Positions 53,664 to 63,506 of a stretch of 64,000 bases of DNA are shown here, piece by piece; the first letter of the stretch is position 1, and each line of letters starts with the position of its first letter. A model generated the notes under the pieces. The model did no database searches. It was not told the origin of the DNA and worked only from the letters and a program-made list of their open reading frames with translations. The position numbers and the translations under genes are program-made. Source of the DNA: Bacillus multifaciens (GTDB lineage Bacteria; Bacillota; Bacilli; Bacillales; Bacillaceae_G); contig NZ_JAVBXD010000007.1 of assembly GCF_030756675.1 (NCBI RefSeq), positions 89,364 to 153,363 on the forward strand. Direction: 5' to 3'.

Positions 53664-54893
53664 ATGAGCGAAATAATTAACAATCGTGAACAAGAAAGTA
53701 TAAATAAATTTGAAAGACAGGCTATCTTAAAGGAAATTATTAAAGATCTTCATAATGGAAAAAGTGTGGAAAAAGTGAAGGCTCAATTTGAAGAAGCAGT
53801 TGGGAATATTACCGTCGCGGAAATTTCAAAGCTTGAGCAGGCACTCATGGAAGAAGAAGGAATTCCAGTGGAAGAAGTACAACGTCTATGCTCGGTGCAT
53901 ACAGCTATTTTTAAAGGTTCCATTGAAGAAATCCATCGATCTGATAAACCCGAAGATCAAGCTGGGCATCCAGTTCATACATTTAAGCTTGAAAATAAAA
54001 AAATTGATAAGCTTGTTAACTTCAAACTTCAACTTCACTACGAACGTTTCGAGAAAGAAGATAGTGAAGAAAACGTTTATAAACTAATCGAAGATTTAAA
54101 TCTGTTGTTGGATGTAGATAAACATTACAGTCGTAAAGAAAATTTGCTTTTCCCTTATTTAGAGAAATATGGAATTTTCGGCCCAACACAAGTAATGTGG
54201 GGAATCGATGATGTCATTCGTAATGCCATTAAAGATGTTAAACAAACATTAACAAACTATAACGGAGATAAAAAGACGGTCTTAGACGGCATTTACTTTG
54301 TCATCCGTGAGGTAACTGAAATGATTTTTAAAGAGGAAAACATTTTGTTTCCAATGGCACTTCAAACTCTTACGGAAGATGAATGGATTAAAATCGCTCA
54401 TGAAAGTGATGAAATTGGCTATTGCTTAACAGGTCCTGCGAGTGTATGGAAACCTGAAAGAAAAGCGGTGCAAGACCAGGCTATGTCTGAAGGATTCATT
54501 CGTTTAGAAACAGGCATACTATCTTTACAACAACTAGATATGATGTTGAACCACTTGCCTGTGGATATTACGTACATTGATCAGGATGATGTTGTACGCT
54601 ACTTCTCTCATGGAAAAGAGCGAATCTTTGCTCGCACAAAAGCAATAATCGGCAGAACAGTTCAAAACTGCCATCCTCCGAAAAGCGTTCATGTCGTTGA
54701 AAAGCTCTTGGAAGACTTTAAATCTGGAAACAAAGATTGTGAAGATTTCTGGATTAAGTTCAAAGATAAATATGTATACATTCGCTATTTCGCTATACGG
54801 AGTGAAGATGGAGAATACATGGGCACCCTTGAATTCACACAAAATATCAATCCAATTCAAGAAATCCAAGGGGAAAAACGCATTCTCTCATAA
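53664..54893 (+). CDS. DUF438 protein with hemerythrin-like and PAS domains
   Basis: 409 residues in three parts: DUF438 (about 10-90), a hemerythrin HHE-like domain with histidine/glutamate ligands (GHPVHTF, HYSRKENLLFP, FKEENILFP; about 95-235) and a C-terminal PAS domain (DMMLNHLPVDITYIDQDDVVRYF, NCHPPKSVHVV). Hemerythrin domains bind a di-iron centre and oxygen or nitric oxide; PAS senses signals. With the Fnr site upstream, a role in oxygen or NO sensing or detoxification is likely. RBS AAAGGAGAA, 12 nt after DUF1858. Confidence 0.9.
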   Translation: MSEIINNREQESINKFERQAILKEIIKDLHNGKSVEKVKAQFEEAVGNITVAEISKLEQALMEEEGIPVEEVQRLCSVHTAIFKGSIEEIHRSDKPEDQAGHPVHTFKLENKKIDKLVNFKLQLHYERFEKEDSEENVYKLIEDLNLLLDVDKHYSRKENLLFPYLEKYGIFGPTQVMWGIDDVIRNAIKDVKQTLTNYNGDKKTVLDGIYFVIREVTEMIFKEENILFPMALQTLTEDEWIKIAHESDEIGYCLTGPASVWKPERKAVQDQAMSEGFIRLETGILSLQQLDMMLNHLPVDITYIDQDDVVRYFSHGKERIFARTKAIIGRTVQNCHPPKSVHVVEKLLEDFKSGNKDCEDFWIKFKDKYVYIRYFAIRSEDGEYMGTLEFTQNINPIQEIQGEKRILS

Positions 54894-54937
54894 AGTGAAA
54901 CTCTTATCAGCCCTCATCAATCGAACTTTTATGGACT

Positions 54938-54986
54938 CCCCCACTTAACGTTTTTACTTTACTAAATGTTGAGGTGGGGGTTTTAC
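54938..54986 (+). terminator. Terminator after the DUF438 gene
   Basis: CCCCCACTTAAC / GTTGAGGTGGGGG, one base bulged, then TTTT. After it 55-250 bp hold a short open stretch (LGLEAARGLIDLGLPIIG, stop 55040) that may be a coding remnant, but it is not recognised. Confidence 0.75.
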
Positions 54987-55051
54987 TTGGTTTAGAAGCC
55001 GCACGAGGCCTCATCGACTTAGGACTTCCTATTATTGGTTAATCAACACAC

Positions 55052-55096
55052 CTGGTACTGACCACTTCTACGCATGAATAAATCCTCTCGCCCCCA
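55052..55096 (+). repeat. Dispersed repeat fragment (bcr-like), copy 7
   Basis: CTGACCACTTCTACGCATG and CTCTCGCCCCC match the end of the repeats at 37.7-37.9 kb. Only the right third is present. It is the only feature in the 350-bp gap 54894-55248 apart from the terminator. Confidence 0.6.
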
Positions 55097-55248
55097 ATTT
55101 TTAATTTGTCTTTATACTCTAAGAGCTAAATGTTGCATTACATCTTAATATAGTCATAAAATTAATCTGTAGTCGAAAGATATATAAAGAGAATGAAGAA
55201 AAAAGTAAAAACAAAAAATTAGAACAGGAAAATGGAGAGATGTATTAA

Positions 55249-57468
55249 ATGTTAAAAATCATCAAACATTTAAAACCATTTGCTGCTTCCATCATTGCAG
55301 TTGTATGTTTGTTAACTGTGCAGGCAATATGTGATCTATCACTGCCAGACTACATGTCTAACATTGTCAATGTAGGGATTCAACAAAAAGGTGTCGAGAA
55401 CGCAGTACCTGAAGTTATTCGTAAAAGTGAGATGGATAAACTTACACTCTTTATGAATGACAAAGAGAAGAAAAAAGTAGGTGACAATTATACACTTTTA
55501 GATAAGAACAATCTTTCTCAAAGTGAACTAAAAAATGACTTGAAAGATTATCCAAAGCTTGATAAAGAACCACTTTATAAGCTACATACAACGGATAAAA
55601 ATACAATCAGTGAACTGAATGATATCTTTGGGAAACCGATATTAATTACAGAAGGAATTGAAAAAGGCGGCACTGACAGTAAAACACAGATGAAGCTTCC
55701 GCCAAATACCGATCCTTTCGCAGTCATTGCAAAACTGCCGCAAGATCAAATTGATGCGATGAAAGAAAAAGCAGATGAACAGTTTAAAAAGATGCCAGGC
55801 AGCATGGTAACACAGGCGGCCGTTTCGTTCGTTGAAAATGAATATAAAACGATTGGGATCGATACAGGTAAACTTCAATCCAATTATATTCTTTCTTCCG
55901 GCGGAAAAATGCTGCTTTTATCTTTAGTAAGTATGGCAGCTACCGTTATCGTAAGTTTACTAGCAGCAAAAGTAGCAGCTGGACTCGGCAGAGATCTTCG
56001 AAAGAAAGTATTCCGAAAAGTTACAAGCTTCTCGAATGCAGAGTTTGATAAGTTTTCCACTGCTTCTTTAATCACAAGAAGTACAAATGATATCCAGCAA
56101 GTGCAAACCCTGATGGTCATGATGCTTCGAATCGTCTTCTATGCACCGATTTTAGGCATAGGCGGCATCATTAAGGTACTTACTACAGACCTTTCCATGG
56201 GCTGGATTATCGCCGTTGCGGTGATCGCAATTTTAAGCTTAGTTATTGGTTTATTTAGCGTTGCCATTCCTAGGTTTAAAATGATCCAAAAGTTAGTTGA
56301 TAAAATTAACTTAATCACGCGTGAATCGTTAACAGGTATGCTCGTCATTCGTGCGTTTAACAATCAAAAACATGAAGAAAAGAAATTTGAAAAGGGAAAT
56401 CAAGATTTAACAAAAACAAATTTATTTGTAAGCCGTTTAATGTCATTTATGATGCCGATGATGATGTTTATCATGAATGCCGTTACTGTACTTATTATTT
56501 GGGTTGGAGCACACCAAGTGGATATGGGACATATGCAAGTTGGTGATATGATGGCATTTATGCAATATACAATGCAAATCATCATGGCCTTCTTAATGAT
56601 CTCTTTTGTATCAATTATGGTTCCACGTGCTTCTGTATCTGCACAACGTATCGCAGAAGTTTTAGACACCGATATTACCATTCATGATGCAGCGGAGCCA
56701 AAAACATTCGCTTCAGACAAGAAAGGTTACGTTGAATTTAAAAATGTTAGCTTTAAATATCCAGGTGCAGAAGAAGATGTGCTTTCCAATATCACCTTTA
56801 CTGCAAAACCTGGTGAAACGACAGCTTTCATTGGAAGTACAGGTAGTGGTAAATCCACACTAATCAACTTAATTCCACGCTTTTATGATGTCACAGGCGG
56901 CCAAATCTTAATAGATGGCACTGATATTAGAGAAGTATCTCAGAAGGAATTAAGAGAAAAAATCGGTTATGTACCGCAAAAAGGAGTTCTATTCTCCGGT
57001 ACGATTGAAAGTAACTTGAAATACGGTAAGAAAGAAGCAAGTGAAGAAGAACTAGTAAAAGCGTCAGAAATTGCGCAAGCGATGGAGTTTATTAACGCAA
57101 AACCTGAAAGCTTCCATGCAGAAATATCACAAGGTGGTACGAACGTTTCCGGTGGCCAAAAACAACGACTTTCTATCGCGCGTGCTCTTACGAAGCAATC
57201 GGAAATCTTCATTTTTGATGATAGCTTCTCAGCTCTTGACTTTAAGACAGACGCAGCGCTTCGCAGAGCTTTAAACAATGACATTGCAGGAAGTACGATT
57301 TTACTTGTTGCGCAAAGAATCAGTACGATTATGAATGCAGATAAGATTATTGTACTGGATGAAGGAAAAATAGTCGGAACTGGTACTCATGAAGAGCTTA
57401 TGGAGAACTGTGAAGTTTATAAGCAAATTGCTTTATCACAACTTTCAAGAGAGGAGTTGTCATCATGA
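55249..57468 (+). CDS. ABC exporter half-transporter, degenerate-site subunit
   Basis: First subunit of a heterodimeric ABC exporter; 739 residues, some 150 longer than usual. The extra length is a hydrophilic, probably extracellular insert (about 40-220) between helix 1 and helix 2. Seen: Walker A GSTGSGKST, signature NVSGGQKQR, and Walker B FIFDDSFSALD where Asp replaces the catalytic Glu. Paired with the next gene (4-nt overlap), this gives one active and one non-hydrolysing site, as known for BmrC/BmrD. RBS GGAGAGATG. Substrate unknown, probably a drug or lipid. Confidence 0.92.
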   Translation: MLKIIKHLKPFAASIIAVVCLLTVQAICDLSLPDYMSNIVNVGIQQKGVENAVPEVIRKSEMDKLTLFMNDKEKKKVGDNYTLLDKNNLSQSELKNDLKDYPKLDKEPLYKLHTTDKNTISELNDIFGKPILITEGIEKGGTDSKTQMKLPPNTDPFAVIAKLPQDQIDAMKEKADEQFKKMPGSMVTQAAVSFVENEYKTIGIDTGKLQSNYILSSGGKMLLLSLVSMAATVIVSLLAAKVAAGLGRDLRKKVFRKVTSFSNAEFDKFSTASLITRSTNDIQQVQTLMVMMLRIVFYAPILGIGGIIKVLTTDLSMGWIIAVAVIAILSLVIGLFSVAIPRFKMIQKLVDKINLITRESLTGMLVIRAFNNQKHEEKKFEKGNQDLTKTNLFVSRLMSFMMPMMMFIMNAVTVLIIWVGAHQVDMGHMQVGDMMAFMQYTMQIIMAFLMISFVSIMVPRASVSAQRIAEVLDTDITIHDAAEPKTFASDKKGYVEFKNVSFKYPGAEEDVLSNITFTAKPGETTAFIGSTGSGKSTLINLIPRFYDVTGGQILIDGTDIREVSQKELREKIGYVPQKGVLFSGTIESNLKYGKKEASEEELVKASEIAQAMEFINAKPESFHAEISQGGTNVSGGQKQRLSIARALTKQSEIFIFDDSFSALDFKTDAALRRALNNDIAGSTILLVAQRISTIMNADKIIVLDEGKIVGTGTHEELMENCEVYKQIALSQLSREELSS

Positions 57469-59339
57469 GCGATAGAAAAATAGAAAATAGAAAACAAGGT
57501 GGCCCTGGTCCTGGCGGCGGTGGTCATATGGGCGGCGGCATGCAAAAGATTGAGAAAGCAAAAAACTTCAAAGGAACGATGAATAAGCTCCTTCAATACT
57601 TGAAGCCCTATAAATTATCAATCTTAATCGTTATCCTTTTCGCAATCGGTAGTGCAGCCTTTACAATCGTCGGTCCAAAAATTTTAGGAAAAGCAACAAC
57701 AAAACTTTTTGAAGGACTCGTAAGCAAAGTAACAGGAGCACCAGGTGCCGCAATTGACTTTACTTATATCGGAAACATCGTCATTTTACTCCTTGGATTA
57801 TATATACTGAGCGCTGCGTTTGGCATTATCCAAGGCTATATCATTTCTGGAGTAGCCCAAAAAGTATCTTATAACTTCAGAAAAGAAATTGATGAAAAAA
57901 TTAACCGGATGCCGCTGAAATACTTTGATAAAACGACGCACGGAGAAGTATTATCGAGAGTTACAAATGACGTAGATACAGTGAGCCAAACGTTAAATCA
58001 AAGTATGTCACAAATCATCACATCGGTAATTACAATCATCGGTGTACTTATCATGATGCTATCCATCAGCTGGCAAATGACATTAGTGGCGCTTTTAATC
58101 TTGCCAGTATCGATGATACTCATTATGGCAGTCGTAAAACGATCACAAAAATACTTCAAATCCCAGCAAGAATATTTAGGACACGTGAACGGGCAAGTTG
58201 AAGAAATTTATAGTGGTCACAATATCGTTAAAGCCTTTAACAAAGAAGAAGAAGAAGTGAAAAAATTCGAAGAGGTAAATGACATCCTTTACCACTCGGC
58301 ATGGAAATCGCAATTTTTATCTGGAATGATGATGCCGATTATGACGTTTATCGGGAATATCGGTTACGTCGCTGTATCGATTTTAGGTGGATGGCTTGCG
58401 GTAAAGAGAACCATCGCAGTTGGGGACATTTTAGCATTTGTGCAATATGTAAGAAGCTTTACACAACCAATCGCTCAAGTTGCGCAAATCGCGAACGTAC
58501 TCCAATCGACAGCTGCAGCTGCGGAACGAGTTTTCGAGTTTTTAGAAGAAGAAGAAGAAATGCCAGAATCAGAAAATCCAGTGAAGCTGCAAAAAGTAAA
58601 CGGAGAAGTAAGCTTCAAAGATGTAGAATTTGGATACAATCCAGATAAAACGATCATCAACAACTTCTCAGCTAACATCAAACCTGGCCAAAAAGTCGCA
58701 ATCGTCGGCCCAACCGGTGCGGGTAAAACAACAATCGTAAAACTATTAATGCGTTTCTACGACGTAAACAGCGGTGCCATCTGCATAGACGGTCACGACA
58801 TAAAAGACTTTACGCGCGAAGACCTGCGCAGCATGTTCGGGATGGTACTACAAGACACATGGCTATTTAACGGATCCATCATGGAAAACATCCGTTACGG
58901 CAGACTAGACGCAACCGACGAAGAAGTCATCGAAGCAGCAAAAGCCGCGCACGTGCACAGCTTCGTCAAAACATTACCAAACAAATATCAAATGGAACTA
59001 AACGAAGAAGCAAGCAACGTATCCCAAGGACAAAAGCAATTACTCACAATTGCCCGCGCCCTTCTAGCGGATCCGAAAATCTTAATACTCGACGAAGCAA
59101 CAAGCTCCATCGATACGCGTACAGAAGTACTCATTCAAAAAGCGATGGAAAACCTGATGGAAGGCCGAACAAGTTTCATTATTGCTCACAGATTATCAAC
59201 AATTCGTGATGCCGATCTAATCCTTGTGATGAAAGACGGGGATATTGTTGAGCAGGGTAATCATGAAGAGTTGTTGAAGGCTGAAGGGTTTTATGCTGAA
59301 CTTTATAATAGTCAGTTTGAGAGTGCGGATGCTTCTTGA
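57465..59339 (+). CDS. ABC exporter half-transporter, catalytic-site subunit
   Basis: Second subunit; 624 residues. Seen: a Gly-rich cytoplasmic tail at the N-terminus (GGPGPGGGGHMGGGM), six hydrophobic helices, Walker A GPTGAGKTT, Walker B ILILDEATSSID with catalytic Glu, switch His in IIAHRLSTI, and a variant signature NVSQGQKQ. The variant signature pairs with the degenerate Walker B of the partner, the expected asymmetry. Overlaps the previous gene by ATGA. RBS GAGGAG. Confidence 0.94.
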   Translation: MSDRKIENRKQGGPGPGGGGHMGGGMQKIEKAKNFKGTMNKLLQYLKPYKLSILIVILFAIGSAAFTIVGPKILGKATTKLFEGLVSKVTGAPGAAIDFTYIGNIVILLLGLYILSAAFGIIQGYIISGVAQKVSYNFRKEIDEKINRMPLKYFDKTTHGEVLSRVTNDVDTVSQTLNQSMSQIITSVITIIGVLIMMLSISWQMTLVALLILPVSMILIMAVVKRSQKYFKSQQEYLGHVNGQVEEIYSGHNIVKAFNKEEEEVKKFEEVNDILYHSAWKSQFLSGMMMPIMTFIGNIGYVAVSILGGWLAVKRTIAVGDILAFVQYVRSFTQPIAQVAQIANVLQSTAAAAERVFEFLEEEEEMPESENPVKLQKVNGEVSFKDVEFGYNPDKTIINNFSANIKPGQKVAIVGPTGAGKTTIVKLLMRFYDVNSGAICIDGHDIKDFTREDLRSMFGMVLQDTWLFNGSIMENIRYGRLDATDEEVIEAAKAAHVHSFVKTLPNKYQMELNEEASNVSQGQKQLLTIARALLADPKILILDEATSSIDTRTEVLIQKAMENLMEGRTSFIIAHRLSTIRDADLILVMKDGDIVEQGNHEELLKAEGFYAELYNSQFESADAS

Positions 59340-59349
59340 GGTTATAAAC

Positions 59350-59385
59350 AACACTCCTCTATTTTTTGAGAGGAGTGTTTTCTTT
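59350..59385 (+). terminator. Intrinsic terminator of the ABC exporter operon
   Basis: AACACTCCTCT / AGAGGAGTGTT perfect stem then TTTTCTTTT. Confidence 0.9.
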
Positions 59386-59555
59386 TAGGAAGTTATATTT
59401 GATAATGAATTAATTTGTATAACTCATAAAAACGTAATAGTTAAATGTCATCCATACTTACAAATATAAGTCCTCTTCAAGTTTTCTACTCTCCGCTTTT
59501 TCCACTTCTACTTCAAGCGATTCAAGAAGAGTTTATAACAGAGAATGTTACCGCC

Positions 59556-59825
59556 TCAATCTTCATATTCCTTATATATCCCCCTATCCAAAATAGCAAT
59601 CTTTATTTTATTTTTAATATGAGGAATTTCATCGTTTATTACTATTTTTCTTCCCAAAGTTGCAATTTGTTTTTTTATTGTGTATCGCACACTGGACTCA
59701 TTAACTTTAGAACTAAATTCCATTTTTGATAATGTATATTCACTGTTGAAAAGAAAATAAAAAAGTGAACTACTAAAAATCATTCCCTTTAATATAAAAA
59801 TTAATAAATCTTTAAACTTACTCAC
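59556..59825 (-). CDS. Unrecognised small ORF, possible immunity gene
   Basis: 89 residues from a GTG start; AAAGGGA is upstream but too close to be ideal. Not recognised. The N-terminal third is hydrophobic (about 6-27), and SKMEFSSKVNESSVRYTIKKQIA could be a helix-turn-helix. It lies directly downstream of the AHH toxin remnant, where an immunity gene would sit. The 650-bp gap 59340-59993 holds nothing else apart from AT-rich sequence. It may be non-coding. Confidence 0.3.
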   Translation of the reverse strand: MSKFKDLLIFILKGMIFSSSLFYFLFNSEYTLSKMEFSSKVNESSVRYTIKKQIATLGRKIVINDEIPHIKNKIKIAILDRGIYKEYED

Positions 59826-59993
59826 TCCCTTTCTAGCACTACTTTTGTTAAATTAAATACTTAGAAATAATTATTATTAACTAAAAATTAACATAAATAA
59901 AAATACCTTATAAGTCTAGAATTAAATTCTTTTTTATATTAAAATTTATATATACATACTTATATAATTAACTTCATTTACTATACATTTTGT

Positions 59994-61650
59994 TTATAAA
60001 ACAGTAATAAACATTCTTATAAATACACGTACTCTCTTCTCATGCAATAACCTTTCTCTTATACTCTGCAAGGCTGCAACTGCATCACCTTGAGTACCAC
60101 CAAAGCGTTTAACTTCACTTAATACTCTGTATACTTCTCTTATATATTCTGGACTATGATTACCAATATGTAGGGCTTCAGTAGTCACATAATCGTTCAC
60201 TTTATATGGTAAAAATACCCCATTAGAAGCAGAATCATGATGTATCCCAAACTCTTCTAATAGCTCTTGTACCTGTCCCGCCCTTTTATCATTCCAAAGT
60301 GCGATGTGATGTGCAGCATTAGGGTACGGTGGTGGTTCAATTCCTGCATCTTTCAGCTCTCCTCGTAATTTTTGAGATGCTGTATACGAATCGGGATATT
60401 CTTTTTCCACATCTACTCTATCAAGAACTTTATCTGCGTAATCTTGAATTACTTCCTGTACATCCTTAACTCTAGTTTTTCCATCTGCTGTTTTAGAAAA
60501 TACCATTGTATCTTCAGCTTGATTAAAAACAGAGGAATCCAAATTATGTCTTAGATTAAGTCCATTAGTATCGGCAAACGCCAGTCGATTTTCTAAACCT
60601 AAACTATCAGCTAAATTTGTAAAAGTTTGTTGTATACGTGGTGCCTTAATCTTAGTTACTTTTGCAAAATTGGTTCCTTTTATTATTGTAGTGACTTTAC
60701 TAGTACCCTTATCTCCAAATAATGCTGTACCGATTTGCACATAAGTATATGATCCCCATCTTGCAATACTTTCTGCGTCTCCATTCAAAACATCCTTTTT
60801 AAAGGAATCTGATAAGACATTCCACATAGCAGGTAATGTCTCATCCCAATTTTCAATAGCATTCTTCATATTTTTCCATGTTTCCAAATCAAATAACTTT
60901 GGGACACCTTCTATTATAGCTCCAGCAACTTGCCCTGAACCAACATAAAAACCATTCCAAGCTTGCCCTAATTTCTCCAATATTGATTCTTCAGAGAGAC
61001 TATCATTCATTTCACTATGTGCATCGGAAGTGTAAGCTTCACGAGCCTTATCCTCTGTAATCCTTTGAATAGGCCCCGTCCACTCCATATTCAATTCTTG
61101 CACACTAAATGTTCCACTCGCGGGACTGAAACCCTTCCCGCTTTGAACTTCCGCAAGGCCTTGCGCAATACTCGCAGCAAGTTGGAGTGCTGTATCATAG
61201 TTACTACTAGAAGTATAATTGAATTCACGCAGATGTTCTAACTTTTCCTGCAGCTTTCGTTTCATCGCATCAAAAATATGCACCATAGCTTGCATACCTG
61301 GAAGGGTGTTACCAATTACTTCAATACCTGCTCTCGTTCGGTCAATCCCCCGAATTTGTTCTAGTATTTCTTGTTCGATGATATCTGTTGAGGCTACTCA
61401 TGATTGGAAAGGCATTATTTTGACGAATCAATTCTTCACATAAGTAAATGATTCCTTGCGCTAAAGGACGAAAGGTTTGAGCAAAGTAGGCTTTTGCACT
61501 GTCATAAGTTTGTCCTTGCAAAACGGCATCGAATACAAAAGCATCAATCGAATTGATAGCCTGTTCCATTCCTTGAAGTGCATAATTCGAAAGGGCAAAT
61601 GGTTTTACAGCTAGTGATGCGTATGTAAGTGTGAGGTAAATCAATAACAA
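59994..61650 (-). pseudogene. Orphan LXG toxin cassette with AHH nuclease tip, frameshifted
   Basis: The 3' part (59994 to about 61405, open frame from 61295 down) encodes the end of an LXG-type domain, a linker and a C-terminal AHH nuclease (PNAAHHIALWNDKR, NSASNGVFLP-like, LHIGNHSPEYI). Upstream the frame shifts: compared with the intact gene at 62.2-63.5 kb, 11 nt are missing near 61405 between short TTGGA repeats. Homology to the intact gene stops at LQGMEQAINS, and the first codons lie in a terminator stem. So there is no native promoter or start. This is a silent tip cassette. Confidence 0.85.
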
Positions 61651-61682
61651 AAACCTCTACTAGTTTTCTAGTAGAGGTTTTG
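61650..61682 (-). terminator. Intrinsic terminator of the LXG toxin-immunity operon
   Basis: Perfect 14-bp stem AAAACCTCTACTAG / CTAGTAGAGGTTTT, TTTT loop. It separates the expressed operon from the orphan cassette. Confidence 0.92.
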
Positions 61683-61731
61683 CTAGTTTTATCTGTAATC
61701 CAAAAGGTGTACTTTTCGTATATCCTTAAAA

Positions 61732-62160
61732 TTATAATAATAATTCTTCCACACCTATGCCATCCACCAATAACGATTTCAAAGAAGATGATATTTTAAT
61801 TGCTTCCTCGATATCTAAATCTCCAAAATCCACTGTATATAGTCCAAATTCGTCCTTTCCATTTGCATATAATAATACTTTTCCACCTTCATCGTCACCA
61901 ATTGCAAGTGAGTTAGGTATATATTTTTGAATATTATGAGCTTCATTCATTTCTATACAATCCGATGGACTCCAAATACGGATATATATTTCATTATTTA
62001 CATTAATCTCTGCATTTGTACAATGTTGAATTATCTCTAGATAATCTGAAGGAACATCTATTGGTGAAAAATCTTGTAATTCTTGAATCGATTCTTCAGT
62101 TGCTGGAGGTTCTTGAGTTTCTAATATGAAAATTGCATTTAAGTTCTCAAGTATACTCAT
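61732..62160 (-). CDS. SMI1/KNR4 (SUKH) family immunity protein
   Basis: 142 residues. Seen: SUKH pattern with IQELQDFSPIDVPSDYLEIIQ, IWSPSDCIEMNEA and AIGDDEGGKVLLYANG. SUKH proteins are the commonest immunity family for nuclease-type polymorphic toxins. Its ATG overlaps the toxin stop by one base (TAATG), so it is co-translated. It most likely neutralises the SHH nuclease tip. Confidence 0.92.
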   Translation of the reverse strand: MSILENLNAIFILETQEPPATEESIQELQDFSPIDVPSDYLEIIQHCTNAEINVNNEIYIRIWSPSDCIEMNEAHNIQKYIPNSLAIGDDEGGKVLLYANGKDEFGLYTVDFGDLDIEEAIKISSSLKSLLVDGIGVEELLL

Positions 62161-63506
62161 TAATAATCAATCCTTTCATAATTCACTTTTAACTTATCAA
62201 GCATTTTATATTGTTGTTCTAAAGTTTCTCTAATCGTTTCCTTAGAAAATCCCGCTTGTTCAAAATCAGAAACCATATTCTTTAATTCATCTTGTAAAGT
62301 GGAACTCCATTTTCCATTTCTTAAAGCTACACGTTCATCACGTCTTAAGTTCTGTGCGTTAGTAATAATAGTATGGGGTAATCCTTTTCCTGTTTCAATT
62401 GTCACTGTCGGTGCAAGTTTTGGATCATATCCATACTGACTTAAATTTTCTTTCGCCCATTGTTGTTGTAGCCCATGATGAGATTGTAAATTCCCTCCAT
62501 TTGGACCTCTTCCTTTTGGTTTAGGCATTGAATTTATATGTGTTTTATTGAAAAGTACATAATTCGGCTTAGCAGCTTTTACAGTTTTAACAGCACTAGC
62601 TGACATTTTTACACCTTTACCAATTTTCACCAACTTCCCAATTGGCGTAATACCTGCTACTACCATTCCTCCAGCCATAACTCTTTCCAAAGTATCGAGT
62701 TTTTCTCCAGTAGATGGGTCTACACCATCCCAAGCGCGTCGAACATCATATTCCCCACTTACTTCACCTGTAATGTCCCTTGCTAATTTTTTACCATCAA
62801 ACTCTTCCTTCCCCGATTCTGATAAAATTTCATTGTTTATTGTTTCTTCTCCAATCAAATTACTATACGCAAGTTTATCAGCTTCACGAGCTCTATCCTC
62901 TGTAATCTTTTGAATAGGCCCTGTCCACTCCATATTCAATTCTTGTACACTAAATGTTCCACTCGCGGGACTGAAACCCTTCCCGCTCTGAACTTCCGCA
63001 AGGCCTTGTGCGATGCTCGCAGCAAGTTGGAGTGCTGTATCATAGTTACTACTAGAAGTATAATTGAATTCACGTAGATGTTCTAACTTTTCCTGCAGCT
63101 TTCGTTTCATCGCATCAAAAATATGCACCATAGCTTGCATACCTGGAAGGGTGTTACCAATTACTTCAATACCTGCTCTCGTTCGGTCAATCCCTCGAAT
63201 TTGTTCTAGTATTTCTTGCTCGATAACATCTGTTGAAGCTACTCGTGATTGGAAATCGTTTGGAAAGGCATTATTTTGACGAATCAATTCTTCACACAAG
63301 TAAATAATTCCTTGCGCTAAAGGACGGAAAGTTTGTGCAAAGTAGGCTTTTGCACTGTCGTAAGTTTGCCCTTGCAAAACGGCATCGAATACAAAAGCGT
63401 CAATCGAATTAATGGCCTGTTCCATACCCTGAATCGTTGCAGTGCACATAGCATTCATACTTTGTGATTGGGAGCGCACTTCCCCTAGAAACATATTTAA
63501 ACTCAT
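62160..63506 (-). CDS. LXG polymorphic toxin with C-terminal SHH-type nuclease
   Basis: Toxin probably exported by a type VII secretion system. 448 residues. Seen: LXG-type helical N-terminal domain (about 1-215; MSLNMFLGEVRSQSQS, GMEQAINSIDAF), pre-toxin TG linker (VDPSTGEKLDTLERVMAGG, about 270-305) and a C-terminal HNH/Endo VII-type nuclease with LQSHHGLQQQWAKENL and a late helix. ATG 63506 has GGAGGTGAAGTC and overlaps the partner gene by ATGA. The region about 62880-63450 is roughly 95 percent identical to the orphan cassette by eye. Confidence 0.92.
   Translation of the reverse strand: MSLNMFLGEVRSQSQSMNAMCTATIQGMEQAINSIDAFVFDAVLQGQTYDSAKAYFAQTFRPLAQGIIYLCEELIRQNNAFPNDFQSRVASTDVIEQEILEQIRGIDRTRAGIEVIGNTLPGMQAMVHIFDAMKRKLQEKLEHLREFNYTSSSNYDTALQLAASIAQGLAEVQSGKGFSPASGTFSVQELNMEWTGPIQKITEDRAREADKLAYSNLIGEETINNEILSESGKEEFDGKKLARDITGEVSGEYDVRRAWDGVDPSTGEKLDTLERVMAGGMVVAGITPIGKLVKIGKGVKMSASAVKTVKAAKPNYVLFNKTHINSMPKPKGRGPNGGNLQSHHGLQQQWAKENLSQYGYDPKLAPTVTIETGKGLPHTIITNAQNLRRDERVALRNGKWSSTLQDELKNMVSDFEQAGFSKETIRETLEQQYKMLDKLKVNYERIDY

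Noticed and set aside
54979-55042. Coding remnant LGLEAARGLIDLGLPIIG after the DUF438 terminator
   Set aside because: Too short to assign; could be chance. Mentioned under the terminator only.
59994-61295. Intact 433-residue toxin starting at the internal Met at 61295
   Set aside because: That Met lies inside the LXG domain; alignment with the intact copy shows an upstream frameshift and no RBS at this codon.
61342-61650. Separate 102-residue protein before the AHH cassette
   Set aside because: It is the frame-shifted 5' half of the same pseudogene, and its start codon lies in the terminator stem.
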